Below, in pieces: positions 8,277-19,620 of a stretch of DNA of 64,000 nt (the stretch's first letter is position 1; every line of letters begins with the position of its first letter). The notes below the pieces were generated by a model, which was given only the letters and a program-made list of their open reading frames with translations, did not search any database and had not been told where the DNA came from. Both the position numbers and the translations under genes were made by a program. Origin of the DNA: Pseudomonas flavescens. GTDB lineage: Bacteria > Pseudomonadota > Gammaproteobacteria > Pseudomonadales > Pseudomonadaceae. The DNA lies in contig NZ_JACBYV010000001.1 in the NCBI RefSeq assembly GCF_013408425.1, forward strand, positions 2,914,001-2,978,000, in the 5' to 3' direction.

Positions 8277-9953
8277 ATGAGCATGCTCAAAGACCCCTCG
8301 AACAAGTATCGCGCCTTCACCCCGATCAACATTCCGGATCGCACCTGGCCGGACAAGATCATCGACCAGGCGCCGATCTGGCTGTCCACCGACCTGCGCG
8401 ATGGCAACCAGTCGCTGATCGAGCCGATGGATGCCGAGAAGAAGATGCGCTTCTTCAAGTGCCTGCTCGCCGTGGGTCTGAAGGAAATCGAAGTGGGCTT
8501 CCCGTCCGCCTCGCAGACCGATTTCGACTTCGTGCGCGAACTGATCGAAGGCGGCCACATCCCGGATGACGTCACCATCCAGGTACTGACCCAGGCTCGC
8601 GACGACCTTATCGAGCGCACCTTCGAATCGCTCAAGGGCGCCAAGAAGGCCATCGTTCACTACTACAACGCCTGCGCGCCAAGCTTCCGCAAGATCGTCT
8701 TCAACCAGGACAAGGCTGGCGTCAAGGCCATCGCCGTGGCGGCCGGTACCACCATCAAGCGCCTGGCCGAGGGCGCACCGGAAACAGCATGGGGTTTCGA
8801 GTACTCGCCTGAAGTATTCAGCTCCACCGAAATCGACTTCGCCGTCGAGGTGTGCAACGCGGTGATCGACGTGTTCCAGCCAACCCCGGCGAACAAGCTG
8901 ATCCTCAACCTGCCGGCCACCATCGAGAACGCCACGCCGAACAACTACGCCGACCAGATCGAGTGGTTCGGCCGGCACGTCGACAAGCGCGACAGCGTGC
9001 TGATCAGCCTGCACACCCACAACGACCGTGGCACGGGTGTGGCTGCTACCGAGCTGGGCCTGATGGCGGGCGCCGACCGTGTCGAAGGCTGCCTGTTCGG
9101 CAACGGCGAGCGCACCGGCAACGTCTGCCTGGTGACCGTGGCGCTGAACCTCTACACCCAGGGCATCGACCCGCAACTGGACTTTTCCGACATCGACGCC
9201 GTGCGCAAGGTGGTCGAAGACTGCAACCAGATTCCGGTGCACCCGCGTCACCCCTATGTCGGTGACCTGGTGCACACCGCCTTCTCCGGCTCTCACCAGG
9301 ACGCCATCCGCAAGGGCTTCGCCCAGCAGAAGGAAGGCCAGATCTGGGAAGTCCCGTACCTGCCAATCGACCCGGCCGACATCGGCCGCGATTACGAAGC
9401 GGTGATTCGCGTCAACAGCCAGTCAGGCAAAGGTGGCATCACCTTCCTGCTCGAGCAGGAATATGGCATCAACCTGCCGCGTCGCATGCAGATCGAGTTC
9501 AGCCAGGTGGTTCAGGGCGAGACCGATCGCCTGGGCCTGGAAATGACGGCCGGACAGATTCACGGCCTGCTCGAGCGCGAGTACCTGCAAGCCAAGGCGC
9601 CTTATGAGCTGAAAGGCCATCGCCTGCAGGAAGAGAACGGCGACAGCAACGTCGAGGTGCAAGTGCAGGTGGACGGCGCCGTGCAACGCTGGAGCGGTGC
9701 TGGCAAGGGTGCACTGGAAGCCCTGGTGTCGAGCGTACCGTTGGCGGTGGAAATCATGGACTACCACGAGCACGCCATCGGCGGTGGCGCCAACGCCAAG
9801 GCGGCCTGCTACATCGAGATCCGTCTCGACGGCCAACGTCCACTGCACGGCATCGGTATCGACGAGAACATCACCACCGCGAGCTTCCGCGCTCTGTTCA
9901 GCGCACTCAACCGCGCCATTCGCCAGGCCGACGGGAAAACCCAGGCAGCCTGA
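8277..9953 (+). CDS. leuA: 2-isopropylmalate synthase
   Basis: A 558-residue enzyme that condenses acetyl-CoA with 2-oxoisovalerate, the committed step of leucine synthesis. The catalytic TIM barrel (about residues 30-310) shows the DLRDGNQSL metal/substrate signature, [10 protein letters not shown] with the metal-binding histidines, and GNGERTGNV. The C-terminal LeuA allosteric dimer domain (about 430-550) should carry leucine feedback. The length matches the long alpha-IPMS class found in Pseudomonas. An AGGAA ribosome site precedes the start; a second in-frame ATG lies six bases downstream. Expression is probably controlled through the leucine-rich leader upstream. Confidence 0.97.
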   Translation: MSMLKDPSNKYRAFTPINIPDRTWPDKIIDQAPIWLSTDLRDGNQSLIEPMDAEKKMRFFKCLLAVGLKEIEVGFPSASQTDFDFVRELIEGGHIPDDVTIQVLTQARDDLIERTFESLKGAKKAIVHYYNACAPSFRKIVFNQDKAGVKAIAVAAGTTIKRLAEGAPETAWGFEYSPEVFSSTEIDFAVEVCNAVIDVFQPTPANKLILNLPATIENATPNNYADQIEWFGRHVDKRDSVLISLHTHNDRGTGVAATELGLMAGADRVEGCLFGNGERTGNVCLVTVALNLYTQGIDPQLDFSDIDAVRKVVEDCNQIPVHPRHPYVGDLVHTAFSGSHQDAIRKGFAQQKEGQIWEVPYLPIDPADIGRDYEAVIRVNSQSGKGGITFLLEQEYGINLPRRMQIEFSQVVQGETDRLGLEMTAGQIHGLLEREYLQAKAPYELKGHRLQEENGDSNVEVQVQVDGAVQRWSGAGKGALEALVSSVPLAVEIMDYHEHAIGGGANAKAACYIEIRLDGQRPLHGIGIDENITTASFRALFSALNRAIRQADGKTQAA

Positions 9954-9970
9954 CGCTCGGCCGCCAATGC

Positions 9971-9997
9971 ACAAAGGGACGCCTGGCGTCCCTTTGT
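9971..9997. terminator. Bidirectional hairpin terminator between leuA and the permease gene
   Basis: Perfect 13-base arms (ACAAAGGGACGCC and its complement) with a one-base apex lie 17 bp after leuA and 26 bp before the end of the convergent permease gene. Confidence 0.85.
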
Positions 9998-10023
9998 CGT
10001 TTCTGGAGCGATGGTTCTGTGGC

Positions 10024-11553
10024 CTATTGCGCTTTGGCCGGTTTCACCTGCCGCTGCAGGGTGTTGCCGAGGAAGAATGCCGGGGACTGCCAGCGGGCGA
10101 TGAACATCAGCACCAGGCCGAGCAGCAGAATCACCACGGCGATCACGAACACCAGGCCGAGGCCGGCGATGTGCGAGCCGCTGCCGAAGTCTGGTGACAT
10201 GCTGTCGAAGGTGGTCTGCCAGAAGATGATCGACAGCATCACCGCCCCCAGCAACGGGCACAGCCCACGCATGAAGAAGTGGCGCACGCTGTCGAACAGG
10301 CTGTGGCGGAAATACCACACGCAGGCGAAGGCGGTCAGCGCGTAGTAGAAGCAAATCATCATGCCCAGGGCGGTGATGGTGTCGGCCAGCACGTTCTCGC
10401 TCAGGGTGCGCATGGTCACGTAGAACACCGCCGTGGCGATGCCCGCAGCGATGGTCGCGTAACGTGGCGTCTGCGAAAGCGGATGCACGCTGGCGAAGCG
10501 CTTCGGCACCGCCCGGTAATACCCCATCGCCAGCAACGTACGCGCCGGTGAAATGAAGGTGGATTGCAGCGACGCCGCCGTGCTCGCCAGTACCGCGATG
10601 GACATCAGGATCGCCAACGGCCCCATGACCGGGCCAGCCAGGTGGGCGAAGACGTTTTCCTGGATCTGCGCATTGCCCAGGCCCAGACCGGTATCGCCGG
10701 TGCCGGCGAACTGCAGGGTAGCCGCCGCGGTGAACAGGTAGAGGGCGAGGATCAGCAGCACGGTGATGGTCGCCGCGCGCCCAGGCACCTTCTCGCTGCC
10801 CACCGACTCTTCGCTGACCGTCAGGCAGACATCCCAGCCCCAGAAGATGAAGATCGACAGCGACAGACCCGCTGCGAAGGCAGAGAACGAGTCGATGTTG
10901 AACGGGTTGAACCACTCGGGATGGAAGACCACTGGCGAGCTGTCCGGCGCAGCGGCGAAGGCGGCCAGCGCGAAACCGATCAGCACCACCAGTTGCAGGG
11001 CCACCAGCGTGTACTGCACACCCATGGTCATGCCGATGCCCCGGCAACAGACCCACACGGCCATGGCGATGAAGATGCAGCAGGTGACTATGTTCACCAG
11101 CAGGTTCTGGGTAAGGTCCGCCAGCCAATCCAGCCCGGTCAACTGGGCGAGAAACAGGTAGAAGAAGTCCACCGCGATGCCCGCCAGATTGGAAAGCACG
11201 ATGGTCGTGGCGGTAACCAGCCCCCAACCACCGATCCAGCCGATCATCGGCCCGAATGCCCGTGCCGACCAAGTGAACGAGGTGCCGCTGTCCGGTTCGG
11301 CAGCGTTGAGCTCCCGGTAACCCAGCGCCACCAGCAGCATCGGCAGGAAGCCGACGATGAATACCGCCGGCAGGTAAACACCGACTTCGCGGACGGTGGG
11401 GCCGAGGGCGCCGGTCAGCGTATAGACCGGCGCGATGGTGGAAATGCCCAACACCACGCAGGCCAGCAGCCCGACCTTGCCTTGCGCCAGCCCCTTGGAA
11501 GAGGCTCCGGTGGCCGCTAGCGGGCTTCCCTGAACGGTCGATGATTCACTCAT
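10024..11553 (-). CDS. APC-family amino acid/polyamine permease (PuuP-like)
   Basis: A 509-residue inner-membrane importer with about 12 membrane segments. The N-terminal APC signature GISTIAPVYTLTGALGP (about 35-52) and the EESVGSEKVPGRA loop near residue 270 are typical of the amino acid-polyamine-organocation superfamily. It is the last gene of a minus-strand run with gamma-glutamyl hydrolase, oxidase, aldehyde dehydrogenase and gamma-glutamylpolyamine synthetase, so putrescine or another amine is the likely substrate. The start at 11553 follows AGAGG; the gap to the upstream hydrolase is 66 bp. Confidence 0.85.
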   Translation of the reverse strand: MSESSTVQGSPLAATGASSKGLAQGKVGLLACVVLGISTIAPVYTLTGALGPTVREVGVYLPAVFIVGFLPMLLVALGYRELNAAEPDSGTSFTWSARAFGPMIGWIGGWGLVTATTIVLSNLAGIAVDFFYLFLAQLTGLDWLADLTQNLLVNIVTCCIFIAMAVWVCCRGIGMTMGVQYTLVALQLVVLIGFALAAFAAAPDSSPVVFHPEWFNPFNIDSFSAFAAGLSLSIFIFWGWDVCLTVSEESVGSEKVPGRAATITVLLILALYLFTAAATLQFAGTGDTGLGLGNAQIQENVFAHLAGPVMGPLAILMSIAVLASTAASLQSTFISPARTLLAMGYYRAVPKRFASVHPLSQTPRYATIAAGIATAVFYVTMRTLSENVLADTITALGMMICFYYALTAFACVWYFRHSLFDSVRHFFMRGLCPLLGAVMLSIIFWQTTFDSMSPDFGSGSHIAGLGLVFVIAVVILLLGLVLMFIARWQSPAFFLGNTLQRQVKPAKAQ

Positions 11554-11619
11554 AAGCCTCTGCCATCATTTTAGAATTGTTCGTCAGAGCGCCTCGAACC
11601 CGGCAGGGTTCAGGCGGAT

Positions 11620-12375
11620 TCAGCGTGTTTGGCGGGTCTTCGCATACACCTGGCAGGCATCGCGAAATGCCTGGAACAGCTTCAGCGACTCGGGGTTTTC
11701 GCTGAAGCGCCACTCGGGGTGCCACTGCACGCCGATCAGGAAGCCTGGTGAGCCCGGTATCGACACCGCCTCGACCAGGCCATCCGGCGCCTGGGCCTCG
11801 ATGCGCAGACTGTCGGCCAGACGATCGATGCCCTGGCTATGCAGGGAGTTGACCTGAAACTGCGACGGCAAGCCGATGCGCTCGAACGCTCCGCCCGGCT
11901 GCACGGTGACCGCATGCTGTGGCGCGTACTGCTCGGCGACCGATTCGCTCTGCGGCTCGCGATGGTCCAGATAACCCGGCAGGTCCTGGACCCGCTGGTG
12001 CAGGGTGCCGCCAAGGGTCACGTTGAGTTCCTGGAAGCCGCGGCAGATGCAGAACACCGGCACGCCCTTCTCGATCGCCAGGCGCAGCAGCGGCAAGGTA
12101 TTGGCATCGCGACGAGGATCGTGCTGAGTACCCTCGATGCTCGGCGTGCCCTGGTAATGACGGGGCTCGACGTTGGAAGGCGAACCGGTGAACAGGATGC
12201 CGTCCAGTTGCGCGAGCAGTTGATGCGGATCGCTCGGCGTGCTGCGCGCTGGCAGTACCAGCGGCAGGCCGGCGTAAGCCGCGGCCTCGACGTATTTGTC
12301 GCCGACGGTGTGCGAATCGTACTTGCCAAGTTGCTGCCGGCAGGCAGTAACGCCGATCAGGGGCATGCGGGTCAT
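11620..12375 (-). CDS. Gamma-glutamyl-gamma-aminobutyrate hydrolase family (PuuD/PauD-like)
   Basis: A 251-residue class I glutamine amidotransferase-like hydrolase predicted to release glutamate from gamma-glutamyl-GABA, the last step of the gamma-glutamylated putrescine pathway. The nucleophile is Cys111 in VFCICRGFQELNV, and the catalytic His and Glu are in GVQWHPEWRF near residue 220. The start at 12375 follows GGAGA. It sits 51 bp after the oxidase gene and 66 bp before the permease gene, fitting one operon. If the operon handles another amine, the same enzyme would cleave a different gamma-glutamyl amide. Confidence 0.87.
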   Translation of the reverse strand: MTRMPLIGVTACRQQLGKYDSHTVGDKYVEAAAYAGLPLVLPARSTPSDPHQLLAQLDGILFTGSPSNVEPRHYQGTPSIEGTQHDPRRDANTLPLLRLAIEKGVPVFCICRGFQELNVTLGGTLHQRVQDLPGYLDHREPQSESVAEQYAPQHAVTVQPGGAFERIGLPSQFQVNSLHSQGIDRLADSLRIEAQAPDGLVEAVSIPGSPGFLIGVQWHPEWRFSENPESLKLFQAFRDACQVYAKTRQTR

Positions 12376-12426
12376 GTTGTTCTCTCCGGAAAAGCCTGCC
12401 GACGGATCACGTCGGCAGGCGCAGCA

Positions 12427-13704
12427 TCAGATACCGAGGCGATCGCGCAACTGGTAATAAACGGCGCCCAGGGCCGTGAACGGCACCCGCAGCAGCTGCC
12501 CGCCTGGGAACGGGTAATGCGGCAGGCCGGCGAACGCGTCGAAACGCTCGGCTTGGCCGCGCAGTGCTTCGGCCAGCACCTTGCCGGCCAGGTGCGTGTA
12601 GGTCACGCCATGGCCACTGCACCCCTGGGAGTAGTAGATGTTGTCGCCGATGCGACCGACCTGCGGCAGGCGCGACAGGGTCAGCAGGAAGTTGCCGGTC
12701 CAGGTGTAATCGATCTTCACGTCCTTGAGCTGCGGGAAGGTCTTGAGCAGCTTGGGTCGGATGATCGCTTCGATGTCCGCCGGGTCGCGGGCGCCGTAGA
12801 CCACGCCGCCGCCGTAGATCAGGCGCTTGTCGGCGCTGAGGCGGTAGTAGTCGAGCAGGTAGTTGCAGTCTTCCACGCAGTAATCCTGCGGCAACAGACT
12901 ATGGGCCAGCTCGTCCGACAGCGGCTCGGTGGTCAGCACCTGAGTGCCGCAGGGCATGGATTTGGCTGCCAGTTCCGGCATCAGCCCGCCCAGGTAGGCG
13001 TTGCCCGCCACCACCACGAACCTGGCCTTCACCTGCCCGTTCGGTGTGTGCACCACCGGCTGCGGGCCACGGTCGATGCGGGTCGCCGGGCTCTGCTCGT
13101 AGATCGCACCGCCCAGGGATGCCACCGCAGCGGCCTCACCCAAAGCCAGGTTGAGCGGATGGATATGACCGCCGCTCATGTCCAGCATGCCGCCGACATA
13201 GCGCTCGGTGCCGACCACTTCGCGAATGCGGCGCTCGTCCATCAGCTCCAGCTGGGTATGGCCGTAGCGCTCCCACAGCTTCTTCTGCGACTCGAGATGG
13301 CCCATCTGCTTGTCGGTGATGGCGGCGAACACGCCACCATCCTTCAGGTCGCACTGGATGCCGTACTTGGCGACCCGCTCACGGATGATGCGCCCGCCTT
13401 CGAAGGCCATCTCGCCGAGCAGCTGTGCCTGGCGTGCGCCGACCTGGCGTTCGATGACGTCGATATCGCGGCTGTAGCTGTTGACGATCTGCCCACCGTT
13501 GCGCCCCGAGGCGCCGAAGCCGACCTTGGCGGCTTCCAGCACGATCACGCGAAAGCCATGCTCGAGCAGGAACAGCGCCGTGGACAGGCCGGTATAACCG
13601 GCGCCGATGACGCAGACATCCGTCTCGACGGATTCGCCGAGCGCGGGGTAATCGACTCGCGGATTGCGCGAGGCGGCGTAGTAACTGTCGACGTGTTGAG
13701 TCAT
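12427..13704 (-). CDS. FAD-dependent gamma-glutamylpolyamine oxidase (PuuB/PauB-like)
   Basis: A 425-residue DAO-family flavoenzyme. The Rossmann FAD motif VIGAGYTGLSTALFL is at about residues 31-45, followed by GRNGGQIVNSYSRD. The conserved C-terminal GCSGHGVTYTHLAGK near residue 380 is characteristic of PuuB/OrdL proteins. It is predicted to oxidise gamma-glutamylputrescine to the aldehyde, releasing ammonia and hydrogen peroxide. The start at 13704 (MTQHVDSYY) follows GGGAG; the longer frame from 13749 lacks a ribosome site. Both operon neighbours act on the adjacent steps. Confidence 0.88.
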   Translation of the reverse strand: MTQHVDSYYAASRNPRVDYPALGESVETDVCVIGAGYTGLSTALFLLEHGFRVIVLEAAKVGFGASGRNGGQIVNSYSRDIDVIERQVGARQAQLLGEMAFEGGRIIRERVAKYGIQCDLKDGGVFAAITDKQMGHLESQKKLWERYGHTQLELMDERRIREVVGTERYVGGMLDMSGGHIHPLNLALGEAAAVASLGGAIYEQSPATRIDRGPQPVVHTPNGQVKARFVVVAGNAYLGGLMPELAAKSMPCGTQVLTTEPLSDELAHSLLPQDYCVEDCNYLLDYYRLSADKRLIYGGGVVYGARDPADIEAIIRPKLLKTFPQLKDVKIDYTWTGNFLLTLSRLPQVGRIGDNIYYSQGCSGHGVTYTHLAGKVLAEALRGQAERFDAFAGLPHYPFPGGQLLRVPFTALGAVYYQLRDRLGI

Positions 13705-13816
13705 GTGAAACTCCCTAGGAACTCCAAAGTTTCCGCTCCGCATAGCCATCCCATCGGGCGCCGATACCAGCGCATCTGTTTGCAGAAACAGGCGCGAGGC
13801 AGGTCACCCGAGGTCG

Positions 13817-15310
<1,494 letters not shown>

Positions 15311-15323
15311 GCTCGCCGCTCCG

Positions 15324-16706
15324 TCAGACCGTGTGCAGGTACCAGTTGTATTCGAGGTCGGAGATGGTCGTCTCGAACTCGTGCATTTCCGCTTCCTTGC
15401 AGGCGACGAAGATGTCGATGTACTCCGGGCGGATGTACTTGTTCATCACTTCGCTGTCGTCGAGCTGGCGCAGGGCATCACGCAGGTTGTTCGGCAGGCT
15501 CTGCTCCAGTTGCTCGTAGGAGTTGCCCTCGATCGGCTCGCCCGGCTCCAGCTGGTTGGTCAGGCCGTGGTGAATGCCGGCGAGAATCGACGCCATCATC
15601 AGGTACGGGTTGGCATCGGCGCCGGCTACCCGGTGCTCGATGCGGATGGCGTCGCTGCTGCCGGTCGGCACGCGTACCGCCACGGTACGGTTGTCCAGGC
15701 CCCAGCTCGGCGCGTTCGGCACGTAGAACTGGGCGCCGAAGCGGCGGTACGAGTTGACGTTCGGGCACAGGAAGGCCATCGAAGCCGGCATGGTTTCCAG
15801 GATGCCGGCGATGGCATGGCGCAGCGGTGCGTGCTGTTCCGGGTCATCGGTGGCGAAGATGTTCTGGCCGGTCTTTTTGTCGAGCAGCGAGATGTGCACG
15901 TGCAGACCGTTGCCCGCCTGGCCCGGATAGGGCTTGGCCATGAAGGTCGAGTCCATCTCGTGGTCGTAGGCGATGTTCTTGATCAGGCGCTTGAGCAGCA
16001 CGGCGTAGTCGCAGGCCTTGATGGCATCTTCGACGTGGTGAAGGTTGACCTCGAACTGCGCCGGGGCACTTTCCTTGACGATGGCATCGGCCGGCAGATC
16101 CTGCTCCTTGGCGGCTTCGAGCATGTCCTGCAGGCAGTCGACGTACTCGTCGAGGTCGTCGATCAGGTAAACCTGCGTGGAGATCGGGCGCTTGCCGGAA
16201 ATCGGCGAACGCGGTGGCTGCGGACGGCCGTTCACGTTCTCCTGGTCGATCAGGTAGAACTCCAGTTCGAAGGCGGCGCAGATGGTCAGGCCCAGTTCGT
16301 CGAACTTCTCCACCACCTGACGCAATACCTCACGGGGGTCGGCGAAGAACGGCTTGCCGTCCAGTTCGTGCATGGTCATCAGCAGTTGCGCGGTCGGGCG
16401 CTTCTGCCAGGGTTCCTTGCACAGGGTGTCGGGGATCGGGTAGCAGATGCGGTCGGAGTCGCCGATATCCAGGCCAAGGCCGGTGCTTTCGACGGTCGAA
16501 CCATTGATGTCCAGCGCGAACAACGAGGCAGGCAGGTTGATGCCTTTCTCATACACCTTGTGCAGGCTGGCGCGTTCGACACGCTTGCCACGCACGATGC
16601 CGTTCATGTCGGTGATCAGCAGATCGACGTACTGGATCTCCGGATGATCCTTGAGGAAAGTGTTCGCCTCGTTGAGCTGGACGACACGTGGGGTTACCGA
16701 AGTCAT
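15324..16706 (-). CDS. Gamma-glutamylpolyamine synthetase (PuuA/PauA-like)
   Basis: A 460-residue glutamine-synthetase-fold ligase that attaches glutamate to an amine using ATP, protecting it for oxidation. Seen motifs include the metal-binding AAFELEFYLID (about 150), FMAKPYPGQAGNGLHVHISL (about 260-280), and RIEHRVAGADANPYL (about 355), where true GlnA proteins have their ATP and glutamate sites. It is the first gene after the divergent promoter region and is followed by the other four pathway genes. The cluster content points to putrescine or other polyamines, but related ligases act on isopropylamine or ethanolamine, so the substrate is inferred. Confidence 0.9.
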   Translation of the reverse strand: MTSVTPRVVQLNEANTFLKDHPEIQYVDLLITDMNGIVRGKRVERASLHKVYEKGINLPASLFALDINGSTVESTGLGLDIGDSDRICYPIPDTLCKEPWQKRPTAQLLMTMHELDGKPFFADPREVLRQVVEKFDELGLTICAAFELEFYLIDQENVNGRPQPPRSPISGKRPISTQVYLIDDLDEYVDCLQDMLEAAKEQDLPADAIVKESAPAQFEVNLHHVEDAIKACDYAVLLKRLIKNIAYDHEMDSTFMAKPYPGQAGNGLHVHISLLDKKTGQNIFATDDPEQHAPLRHAIAGILETMPASMAFLCPNVNSYRRFGAQFYVPNAPSWGLDNRTVAVRVPTGSSDAIRIEHRVAGADANPYLMMASILAGIHHGLTNQLEPGEPIEGNSYEQLEQSLPNNLRDALRQLDDSEVMNKYIRPEYIDIFVACKEAEMHEFETTISDLEYNWYLHTV

Positions 16707-16849
16707 GGAAAATCATTCCTTTTGGCTCGGCGCGCCCGCGGAAGACATCTCACGAGCCTGGCGCCTCATTATTCTGGGTAATTGATTCTAGGCAACGCCC
16801 TGAGTATAAGTGGGCGCATACGCAACCGATACTGGCATTCAGACAATTC
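16707..16849. promoter_or_regulatory. Divergent promoter region, polyamine operon/LysR gene
   Basis: A 143-bp AT-richer gap separates the divergently transcribed synthetase and LysR genes, the usual place for LysR-type binding and autoregulation. It contains GGTAATTGATTCTAGGC (about 16777-16793). No operator could be fixed by eye. Confidence 0.4.
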
Positions 16850-17740
16850 ATGATTGCATCGACGCAATACCAGATCAGCCATGCCGACCTCGCTCTCGTA
16901 CTCGCTCTAGTGCGCGGACGCTCCCTGGCGCGAGCCGCAGAGCAGTTGCATGTCGACGTATCAACGGTATTTCGCGCCATCCGCAAGCTGGAAGCCAGCC
17001 TGGGCGTGGCGCTGTTCGAGAAAAGCCGCCGCGGTTACATGCCGACTCAGAGCGCCCAGGCCCTGGCGGAACAGGCAGAACGTGCGGAACAGGCCCTGGA
17101 TGCGGCGCGCATCGCCCTGCAACATGGCGAGAAGGTGATCAGCGGTACCGTTCGCCTGACCTGCACCGACGCCGTGCTGCAGAACCTGCTACTGCCCAGC
17201 CTGGCCGAGCTGATGCCGCGTTATCCGGCGCTGGCGCTGGAGCTGGCGACCACCAACACCTTCGCCAACCTCAGCCGCCGCGACGCCGACATCGCCCTGC
17301 GCCTGTCCAACGCACCGCCCGAGCATCTGGTTGGCCGGCAACTGGGGCACACCGCCTATTACATCTGCGGCCGTCCCGAGCACCGCGAAGCATTCGTGCA
17401 GGCACCCACCTCGGTGCCGTGGATCGCCCCCGACGACTCAATGCCCGACCACATCACCGTGGCCTGGCGGCATCAGGTGCACCCCAGTCTGGTGCCGCGC
17501 TACCGCTGCAGCAGCATGTCGGCGGTGGCCACGCTGGTACAGGCAGGCCTGGGTGTCGCCGCCCTGCCCGACTTCATGGCCCGCAGCCTGGAAGGCGTGC
17601 AGCGCCTGAGTGACGCCTTGGCCGACTGCGACACCGACCTATGGCTGCTGACCCGCCCCGACTGCCTGGCCCTGCGCTCGGTACAGACCCTGTTCGACCA
17701 ACTCACCCCACTGCTGCGCGCACGGCTCAATACGCGATAA
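16850..17740 (+). CDS. LysR-family transcriptional regulator (polyamine cluster)
   Basis: A 296-residue LysR regulator. The N-terminal winged helix-turn-helix (about 8-65) includes RSLARAAEQLHVDVSTVFRAIRKLE; the rest is the periplasmic-binding-like effector domain (about 95-290). The start at 16850 (MIASTQYQ) removes 54 residues of low plausibility from the open frame and gives the normal family length. Divergent orientation from the gamma-glutamylpolyamine synthetase suggests it controls that operon. Polyamine catabolism in P. aeruginosa is controlled by PauR, which is not of LysR type, so this pairing is a point of difference (inference). Confidence 0.85.
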   Translation: MIASTQYQISHADLALVLALVRGRSLARAAEQLHVDVSTVFRAIRKLEASLGVALFEKSRRGYMPTQSAQALAEQAERAEQALDAARIALQHGEKVISGTVRLTCTDAVLQNLLLPSLAELMPRYPALALELATTNTFANLSRRDADIALRLSNAPPEHLVGRQLGHTAYYICGRPEHREAFVQAPTSVPWIAPDDSMPDHITVAWRHQVHPSLVPRYRCSSMSAVATLVQAGLGVAALPDFMARSLEGVQRLSDALADCDTDLWLLTRPDCLALRSVQTLFDQLTPLLRARLNTR

Positions 17741-17758
17741 ACCCAAAGACCTAGCCCG

Positions 17759-18240
17759 TGTTGAAACCCTGCACTCGGCAACGTAAACCACCCCGTGGGA
17801 GCGGGCCATGCCCGCGATTCGCGCGCACTGCGCGCTCCCACACGGCTTTATCGCTCTCCACCCCCTCCGCTTGCCACGGGATATCGCTTACCGGACGCGG
17901 CATTCCCATCCAGAGCGGGAGGAACGAACCAAAGCAAAAGACGCAGCCTGGATTGAATATCGCGCACTCTGCAACGCAAACCATCCCGTGGGAGCGGGCC
18001 ATGCCCGCGATTCGCGCGCACTGCGCGCGCCCACACGGTTTTATCGATCTCCCCCCTCCTCGCCCTTGCCACGGGATATCGCTTACCGGACGCGGCATTC
18101 CCATCCAGAGCGGAAGGAACGCGCCGATTTCAAAGACGCGGCCTGGATTGAATATCGCGCACTCAACAACTCAAACCACTCTGTGGGAGCGGGCCATGCC
18201 CGCGATTCGCGCGCGCGGCGCGCCAACGAGAACGGGGCAA
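17759..18240. repeat. Three-copy ~194-bp direct repeat with REP palindromes
   Basis: The 652-bp gap before the alcohol dehydrogenase gene contains three copies of a unit holding GTGGGAGCGGGCCATGCCCG at 17795, 17988 and 18183 (spacings 193 and 195). Each is followed by CGCGATTCGCGCGC and, in the first two, by GCCACGGGATATCGCTTACC and CATCCAGAGCGG. Units begin near 17759, 17952 and 18147. The third is truncated. Open frames across it are repeat artefacts. The remaining 150 bp (18241-18392) should hold the dehydrogenase promoter. Confidence 0.85.
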
Positions 18241-18392
18241 CCATACTCACGTGAGGAACGATCCGAACGGCATTCGATGGAGGATCAGGACAGAGCGCAG
18301 CAGGATTGTGCAATCGACATTCGAGCGTCCAGCGCTACGCTTGTCACCCCCCGCGGCATACGCAGCCGCATTGCAAACGATAGGAATTGCCC

Positions 18393-19457
18393 ATGACCAC
18401 CATTCTCGGCTACGCCGCCCAGGACTCCAGCAAACCTCTCGCGCCCCATCGCTTTCAGCGCCGCGCCGTCGGTACCCACGACGTGCAGATCGACATCCTC
18501 TACTGCGGCGTCTGCCACTCCGACCTGCACACCGCGCGCAACGAGTGGAAGAACACCCTCTACCCATCGGTACCGGGCCACGAGATCGTCGGCAAGGTCA
18601 CCGCAGTGGGCAGCGCGGTAACGACCTTCAAGGTCGGTGATCTGGCTGGCGTCGGCTGCATGGTCGACAGCTGCCAGAGCTGCTCGTCCTGCTCCGAAGG
18701 CCTCGAGCAGTACTGCGAGAACGGCTTCACCGGCACCTACAACGGCCCGGTATTCGGTGGCGAAAACACCTTTGGTGGCTACTCCGACAACATCGTCGTC
18801 GACCAGAAATTCGTCCTGCGCATCAGCCACAGCGACAACCTGGCTGCGGTCGCACCGCTGCTGTGCGCGGGCATCACCACTTACTCGCCGCTGCGCCAGT
18901 GGAACGTCCAGCCCGGCGACAAGGTCGGTGTGGTCGGCCTTGGTGGTCTTGGCCACATGGGCGTGAGGATCGCTGCCGCCATGGGCGCTCATGTGGTGCT
19001 GTTCACCACCTCGCCGAACAAGCGTGAAGATGCCCTGCGCCTTGGCGCGGCCGAAGTGGTGGTGTCGAAGAACGCCGACGAGATGGCCGCCCACGCCAAC
19101 AGCTTCGACTTCATCCTCAACACCGTCGCCGCGCCGCACAACCTTGACGCCTTCCTCGGGCTGCTCAAGCGCGACGCCACCATGACCCTGGTCGGCGCCC
19201 CCGACTCACCGCACCCGTCGCCGGAAGTGTTCGGGCTGATCTTCAAGCGCCGCCGCCTGGCCGGCTCGTTGATCGGCGGCATCGCCGAGACCCAGGAGAT
19301 GCTGGATTTCTGCGCCGAACACGGCATCGTTTCGGAAATCGAGATGATCGATATCCAGAACATCAACGAAGCCTACGAGCGCATGCTCAAGAGTGACGTG
19401 AAGTACCGCTTCGTGATCGACATGGCCTCCCTGGCCAAGGACGAGCACGCCGCGTAA
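18393..19457 (+). CDS. Zinc-dependent NAD(P) alcohol dehydrogenase (YahK/CAD-like)
   Basis: A 354-residue medium-chain dehydrogenase/reductase. Catalytic zinc ligands are Cys41 (CGVCHSDLH), His63 (PGHEIVG) and a later cysteine. The structural zinc site is the four-cysteine lobe near 93-110 (CQSCSSCSEGLEQYC). The cofactor motif GLGGLGHMGVRIAAAMGA is near 185. It belongs to the cinnamyl alcohol dehydrogenase/YahK group of broad NADPH aldehyde reductases. The ATG at 18393 with an upstream AGGA is preferred over a TTG six bases earlier. An aldo/keto reductase gene follows 163 bp downstream. Confidence 0.9.
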   Translation: MTTILGYAAQDSSKPLAPHRFQRRAVGTHDVQIDILYCGVCHSDLHTARNEWKNTLYPSVPGHEIVGKVTAVGSAVTTFKVGDLAGVGCMVDSCQSCSSCSEGLEQYCENGFTGTYNGPVFGGENTFGGYSDNIVVDQKFVLRISHSDNLAAVAPLLCAGITTYSPLRQWNVQPGDKVGVVGLGGLGHMGVRIAAAMGAHVVLFTTSPNKREDALRLGAAEVVVSKNADEMAAHANSFDFILNTVAAPHNLDAFLGLLKRDATMTLVGAPDSPHPSPEVFGLIFKRRRLAGSLIGGIAETQEMLDFCAEHGIVSEIEMIDIQNINEAYERMLKSDVKYRFVIDMASLAKDEHAA

Positions 19458-19620
19458 CGCAGGCCAATCGCCACCCGCCACCGGCCCGGTCTCGCCCTCG
19501 CGAACCGGGCCGGTCGCGTTTCTGCGGTATGCCTGCGTGCGGCCAGGGCGTTTACCAGGCGAACCTCGCAGACGGTCGGGCGGTCACACGCTGACGCCCC
19601 ATCAACTCGAGGAGCATTAG

